Positions 58,230 through 62,168 of a DNA stretch of 62,168 nt are shown in pieces. The notes under the pieces are model-generated. The model did not search any database, was not told the origin of the DNA, and saw only the letters and a list, made by a program, of their open reading frames with translations. The position numbers and the translations under genes are program-made. The DNA is from JABMRP01 sp964444795 (lineage in GTDB: Bacteria; Planctomycetota; Planctomycetia; Pirellulales; Thermoguttaceae). The DNA lies in the NCBI GenBank assembly GCA_964444795.1, contig CAYUIQ010000015.1, positions 1-62,168 of the forward strand, written 5' to 3'. The number at the start of each line of letters is the position of its first letter. Positions within the stretch are counted from its first letter, which is position 1.

Positions 58230-58598
58230 TTACCATTGCCAGAACTTTCCGTGCGAGGACCGCTCGACCTCCACGGCGATGACGGCAATCCACGTCAGAA
58301 GATTCACCAGCGCTGCGGCCCATCGCATCCATTCGGACTCGCAGCAGCGTATCGGCACGTACACGGCCAACGCGGCTACGCCATAAGCGATGAGTACCAC
58401 GGGACGACCCAGCCACACGACGGGGAGCCAAGCCATCGCCTCAAGGGTAGCGTTCATGGGCATAATCTCTCCATGCCCTATCCAGTAGCCGACGAAGAAG
58501 CCTCCCACGATGGTGACGGCAATCACCATCGTCCAACCAACAACCGTCGCAATTGCTTCTCGGATGGCCGAAAGCGGATAGCCAGTTCCCCGCCGCAT
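58230..58598 (-). CDS. Small membrane protein, unrecognised
   Basis: A 122-residue membrane protein with three or four hydrophobic helices: AIATVVGWTMVIAVTIVGGFFVGY, LEAMAWLPVVWLG with VVLIAYGVAALAVYV, and WAAALVNLLTWIAVIAV. No family recognised. It is convergent with the hypothetical gene 57654-58166 and divergent from carB. Its start codon (58598) lies in a gap of about 240 bp before carB. Confidence 0.55.
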   Translation of the reverse strand: MRRGTGYPLSAIREAIATVVGWTMVIAVTIVGGFFVGYWIGHGEIMPMNATLEAMAWLPVVWLGRPVVLIAYGVAALAVYVPIRCCESEWMRWAAALVNLLTWIAVIAVEVERSSHGKFWQW

Positions 58599-58836
58599 GG
58601 AACTTGGTCCTCCAGAGGGTTACCCGGTTTCAGGCCGTTGGGACACCTTGCAGCAAACCGGTCAACACCCAGCATTGCCATGCCCCGTCGGGTGGGGTCT
58701 TGCCTCCCGCCCCTTGAAAACCCGCCTCTCCCTGTGGTATCATCAAGAGATTTTAGACCGATCACGGCCCTCTTGTAGGGGGACCGCTTCCGGCGGTTGG
58801 CTTGCAGCGAAGAAACAAGGGAAAAGGTACCCACCC

Positions 58837-61800
58837 GTGCCGCGTCGCGACGACATTGCGAAGATTCTGCTGATTGGCTCCGGGCCGATCATTATTGGTC
58901 AGGCGTGTGAGTTCGATTACTCGGGCACCCAGGCGTGTAAGGCGTTGCGGGAGGAGGGGTACGAGGTCGTTTTGGTCAACTCGAATCCGGCGACCATCAT
59001 GACCGATCCCGATACGGCCGACCGCACGTATATCGAGCCGCTCACCTGCGAGGCGGTGGCCAAGGTCATCGAGGCCGAGCGGCCCGACGTGCTGTTGCCC
59101 ACCTTGGGCGGTCAGACCGGGTTGAATTTGGCCATGGACCTGGACCGCGAGGGCGTGTTGGAGAAGTTCGGCGTCGAGATGATCGGCGCCAACGCCCGGG
59201 TTATTGCCAAAGCCGAGGAACGCGACCAGTTCAAGGTGGCGATGGAGAACATCGGCTTGGACCTCTGCCGCGGTGAGACGGTCCATACGCTGCAAGAGGC
59301 GCAAGCGGTGATCGACGAGATCGGGTTGCCTTGTGTCGTGCGGCCCAGCTTCACCTTAGGCGGAACGGGTTCGAGTATCGCCTACAACCGCGACGAATTC
59401 GATCACCTCGTTTCCCGCGGACTGGCCCTATCGCCCACCACTCAGGTGTTGCTCGAAGAATCGATCATCGGCTGGAAAGAATACGAGATGGAGGTAATGC
59501 GCGACGTCGAGGACAACGTCGTGATCATCTGCTCGATCGAAAACTTCGACGCGATGGGCGTCCACACGGGCGATTCGATCACCGTGGCCCCGGCACAAAC
59601 GCTGACCGACAAGGAATACCAGCGGATGCGCGACGCCTCACTGGCGGTGATCCGCGAGATCGGCGTCGAGACGGGCGGATCGAATATCCAGTTCGCCATC
59701 CATCCCGATAACGGGCGGATGGTGGTGATCGAGATGAACCCGCGCGTCAGCCGGTCCAGCGCGTTGGCCTCCAAGGCGACGGGTTTCCCGATTGCCAAGA
59801 TCGCGGCCAAACTGGCGGTCGGCTACCTGTTGCACGAACTGCCCAACGACATTACCCGCGAGACGAAGGCCTGTTTCGAGCCGACGATCGACTACGTGGT
59901 GACAAAGATCCCCCGGTTCGCCTTCGAGAAATTCCCCGAGGCCGACCCCCGGCTCACCACGCAGATGAAGAGCGTGGGCGAGACGATGGCCATCGGGCGG
60001 ACGTTCAAGGAGTCGTTTCAGAAGGCGTTGCGCGGGCTGGAGGTGGGTAGCTTCGGCTTCGGCTGCGACGGAAAGGACCTCTGGGGAACCGACGAACAGC
60101 CCACGCCCGACGACGTCCGCTCGAAGCTGGCCGTACCCTGCGCCGAGCGGGCCTGGTATATTCGCTACGCGATGAAATACGGCTGGTCGATCGAGGAGAT
60201 TTACGAAACGACCGGCATCGACCCCTGGTTCCTGGCCAATCTGCGGGAAATCGTCGACATTGAGGAAGAACTTCGCCGGCAGGGCGGCTTGGCGGAGATC
60301 TCCGTGGCGTTGCTTCGCACGGCCAAGCGGAACGGCTTCTCCGATCGGCAGTTGGCCGTGATCCTCAGCGCCACGGAGATGGACGTTCGCCGTCGGCGCG
60401 TCGAGGCGGGGATTGTGGCCACGTTCAAGTCGGTCGATACGTGTGCCGCCGAATTCGAGGCCTACACGCCTTACTATTACTCGACCTACGAGGACGAAGA
60501 CGAAACCCCACCCAAGCCACCCGGTAAGAAGCGCGTGATCATTCTCGGCGGCGGGCCGAACCGGATTGGGCAGGGGATCGAGTTCGACTACTGTTGCTGT
60601 CACGCCAGCTTCGCCCTGCGCGAGTTGGAGATCGAGTCGGTCATGGTCAACTCGAATCCCGAGACGGTCAGCACCGACTACGACACGAGCGATCTGCTCT
60701 TTTTCGAGCCGCTGACGACGGAAGACGTTCTGAACATCTGTGATCGGGTGCAACCCGACGGCGTAATCGTTCAGTTTGGCGGGCAGACCCCGCTCAATTT
60801 GGCCCGGGCGCTTTCCAACGCCGGGGTGCCGATCGTGGGGACCAGCGTTGACACGATCGAGGACGCCGAAGACCGCGAGAAGTTCACCAACCTGCTCGAC
60901 CAACTCGGCCTGAAGCAGCCGCCCAACGGCATCGCCCGAACGATGGACGAGGCCCGGGCCGCGGTGGCCAAGATCGGGTTTCCCGTGCTCGTACGCCCCA
61001 GTTTCGTGCTTGGTGGCCGGGCGATGGAGATCTGTTACGACGACAAGCAGTTCGAACGGTTCGTCGTCGAGGCCTTTCTGGTGGCACAGGGGCAACCCGT
61101 GCTGATCGACAGCTTCCTGGAAGATGCCGTCGAGGTCGACGTCGACGCGATCGGCGACGGCCAGGAGGTGATTGTGGCGGGCGTGATGGAACACATCGAG
61201 GAGGCGGGCGTCCACTCGGGTGACTCGGCCTGTGCGATTCCACCCTACAGCCTGCCCGGCCCCGTGGTCGAGGAAATTCGTCAGGCGACCCGGGCGATGG
61301 CGACCCGATTGCAGGTCAAGGGCCTGATGAACGTGCAATACGCCATCAAGACGGAGGACGGGCGGCCGGCGGTCTACGTGCTGGAGGTGAACCCCCGGGC
61401 GAGCCGCACGGTGCCGTTTGTCTCCAAAGCCACGGGTGTGCCCATCGCCAAGATAGCGGCCAAGGTGATGGTGGGCGTCTCGATGGCCGAGCAGGGATTC
61501 ACCCGCGAGCCGATCCCCGCCCACGTATCGGTCAAGGAGAGCGTCTTCCCGTTTGCGAAGTTTGCGGGCGTGGATATCGTGCTGGGGCCGGAGATGAAAT
61601 CGACCGGCGAGGTGATGGGGATCAGCCCGCGATTCTCGCTGGCCTTTGCCAAGAGCCAGTTGTCGGCCGGAACGGTTCTGCCGGCCAGCGGCAAGATCTT
61701 CCTCAGCGTCGCCGATCGGGCGAAAGAACACATGACGGGTCTGGCCGCACGCTTGGAGAAGTTGGGTTACGAACTTCTGGCCACGCGAGGGACGGCCCAA

Positions 61801-62085
61801 TGCCTCAAAGAAGCGGGCATCACAGTCCGTCCACTGAAAAAGATCCAGGAGGGGCATCCCAATCTCTTGGACATGATGGTCGACGGCGACGTGCAGTTGG
61901 TGATGAACACGCCTAGCGGCAAGGGAGCCCGAACCGACGAAGGCCGCATCCGCGCATCGGCCGTTTCCCAGGGCATTCCCTGCCTGACGACCATCCAAGC
62001 CGCCGACGCGGCCGTGCTGGCCATGGAAGCGATGCGCGAGGAAGAGCTGACCGTGCAGGCCGTGCAGGAACGCTTCCCGCGATAG
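58837..62085 (+). CDS. carB: Carbamoyl-phosphate synthase large subunit
   Basis: A 1082-residue ATP-dependent enzyme that makes carbamoyl phosphate for pyrimidine and arginine synthesis, with CarA (not in the window). It has the usual duplicated layout. First ATP-grasp half: KILLIGSGPIIIGQACEFDY at about 9-28, then SNPATIMTDPDTADRTYIEP and EMNPRVSRSSALASKATGFP. Oligomerisation domain at about 400-550. Second half from RVIILGGGPNRIGQGIEFDY, with SNPETVSTDYDTSDLLFFEP and EVNPRASRTVPFVSKATGVP. C-terminal MGS-like domain from about 940 (GKIFLSVADRAKEHMTGLAA). The GTG at 58837 is chosen because the conserved N-terminus begins there and AAAAGG lies 8 bases upstream. Confidence 0.95.
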   Translation: MPRRDDIAKILLIGSGPIIIGQACEFDYSGTQACKALREEGYEVVLVNSNPATIMTDPDTADRTYIEPLTCEAVAKVIEAERPDVLLPTLGGQTGLNLAMDLDREGVLEKFGVEMIGANARVIAKAEERDQFKVAMENIGLDLCRGETVHTLQEAQAVIDEIGLPCVVRPSFTLGGTGSSIAYNRDEFDHLVSRGLALSPTTQVLLEESIIGWKEYEMEVMRDVEDNVVIICSIENFDAMGVHTGDSITVAPAQTLTDKEYQRMRDASLAVIREIGVETGGSNIQFAIHPDNGRMVVIEMNPRVSRSSALASKATGFPIAKIAAKLAVGYLLHELPNDITRETKACFEPTIDYVVTKIPRFAFEKFPEADPRLTTQMKSVGETMAIGRTFKESFQKALRGLEVGSFGFGCDGKDLWGTDEQPTPDDVRSKLAVPCAERAWYIRYAMKYGWSIEEIYETTGIDPWFLANLREIVDIEEELRRQGGLAEISVALLRTAKRNGFSDRQLAVILSATEMDVRRRRVEAGIVATFKSVDTCAAEFEAYTPYYYSTYEDEDETPPKPPGKKRVIILGGGPNRIGQGIEFDYCCCHASFALRELEIESVMVNSNPETVSTDYDTSDLLFFEPLTTEDVLNICDRVQPDGVIVQFGGQTPLNLARALSNAGVPIVGTSVDTIEDAEDREKFTNLLDQLGLKQPPNGIARTMDEARAAVAKIGFPVLVRPSFVLGGRAMEICYDDKQFERFVVEAFLVAQGQPVLIDSFLEDAVEVDVDAIGDGQEVIVAGVMEHIEEAGVHSGDSACAIPPYSLPGPVVEEIRQATRAMATRLQVKGLMNVQYAIKTEDGRPAVYVLEVNPRASRTVPFVSKATGVPIAKIAAKVMVGVSMAEQGFTREPIPAHVSVKESVFPFAKFAGVDIVLGPEMKSTGEVMGISPRFSLAFAKSQLSAGTVLPASGKIFLSVADRAKEHMTGLAARLEKLGYELLATRGTAQCLKEAGITVRPLKKIQEGHPNLLDMMVDGDVQLVMNTPSGKGARTDEGRIRASAVSQGIPCLTTIQAADAAVLAMEAMREEELTVQAVQERFPR

Positions 62086-62110
62086 ATCTCGTTCCCGTAC
62101 TTTGCCGGGA

Positions 62111-62168
62111 TGCCTGGGGTCGGACTGCGAGGAACGAGCAGGGAGCCCCCAGATCGTCTGCAACTGGG
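62111..62168. repeat. Palindromic repeat, family A copy 3 (cut by window end)
   Basis: TGCCTGGGGTCG, TGCGAGGAACGAGCA and AGCCCCCAGATC occur in the order found in the reverse complement of the right half of 21558-21658. The inverted partner should lie just beyond the window. It follows carB closely and may act as its terminator. Confidence 0.75.

Noticed and set aside
58597..58836. 80-residue N-terminal extension of CarB
   Set aside because: The extension is not conserved-looking, overlaps the start of the minus-strand membrane gene, and the GTG at 58837 has a ribosome binding site directly before the conserved N-terminus.
59638..62163. Very long minus-strand frame opposite carB
   Set aside because: It is antisense to a textbook CarB; long opposite frames are expected in this GC-rich codon pattern and the translation is His/Arg/Asp-rich with no domain.

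Overview
The window reads as chromosomal DNA of a planctomycete, most likely of the Pirellulales type. Lineage-typical families recur: an SHD1-domain exported protein, DUF1580, a TIGR03067-like lipoprotein, DUF1080, two Tat-exported Gfo/Idh/MocA oxidoreductases, two secreted sulfatases, a sialate O-acetylesterase, a PQQ-propeller/methyltransferase fusion and three PEP-CTERM proteins. Housekeeping anchors are rsmG, gyrA and carB. Most of the window is GC-rich. About 2.4-5.4 kb and 15-17.2 kb look visibly lower in GC and carry mobile or defence genes.

Layout. 0.6-1.9 kb: exported SHD1 coiled-coil protein. 2.1-9.2 kb: a block of minus-strand genes that looks like an integrative or satellite element: a DUF3854/DUF927-like primase-helicase, DUF1580, a winged-helix protein, two ribbon-helix-helix proteins, several orphan genes and a repeat-bearing noncoding stretch that could be an origin. 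It abuts a 3' fragment of a tRNA-Gly(CCC) gene (9459-9501), a typical integration scar. 9.5-10.2 kb: a truncated tyrosine recombinase running tail to tail into a truncated ParA, the remains of a second element. 10.5-14.7 kb: GH16 remnant, sialate O-acetylesterase, Tat Gfo/Idh oxidoreductase. 15.0-17.2 kb: a probable type II restriction-modification system (candidate nuclease and XRE controller in one overlapping operon, divergent D12 adenine methylase) with a palindrome in the shared promoter region. 17.4-19.5 kb: DUF1349, phosphotransacetylase-like and ACT-domain genes. 19.5-26.1 kb: membrane proteins, rsmG, second Gfo/Idh, sulfatase, ceramidase-like protein. 26.3-31.1 kb: dTDP-rhamnose genes rfbB, rfbA and rfbD with a 57-residue membrane protein and a methyltransferase inserted, and no rfbC. 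31.3-40.4 kb: pseudopilin, MMPL/RND exporter, lipoprotein, methyltransferase-PQQ fusion, sulfatase. 40.6-42.1 kb: small minus-strand accessory genes, including a DUF2442/DUF4160 pair and an attC-like site. 42.6-51.3 kb: PEP-CTERM proteins, DUF1080, a PIN/Phd toxin-antitoxin pair with a frameshifted toxin, an SDR dehydrogenase and a PEP-CTERM metalloprotease. 51.3-62.1 kb: RidA/FkbO-like protein, gyrA, epimerase, two orphans, carB.

The secreted enzymes (sulfatases, esterase, oxidoreductases, DUF1080, DUF1349) fit degradation of sulfated, acetylated polysaccharides. The rfb genes make deoxysugar for the cell surface. Palindromic intergenic repeats of at least three families punctuate the sequence.

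The most notable observations are these. The end of the SDR gene (48700-48741) recurs, in another frame, as the end of the metalloprotease gene (51272-51313). Two probable integration events meet at one tRNA-Gly scar. The restriction-modification control region has a candidate operator. The 2-9 kb element has orphan genes and a possible origin.
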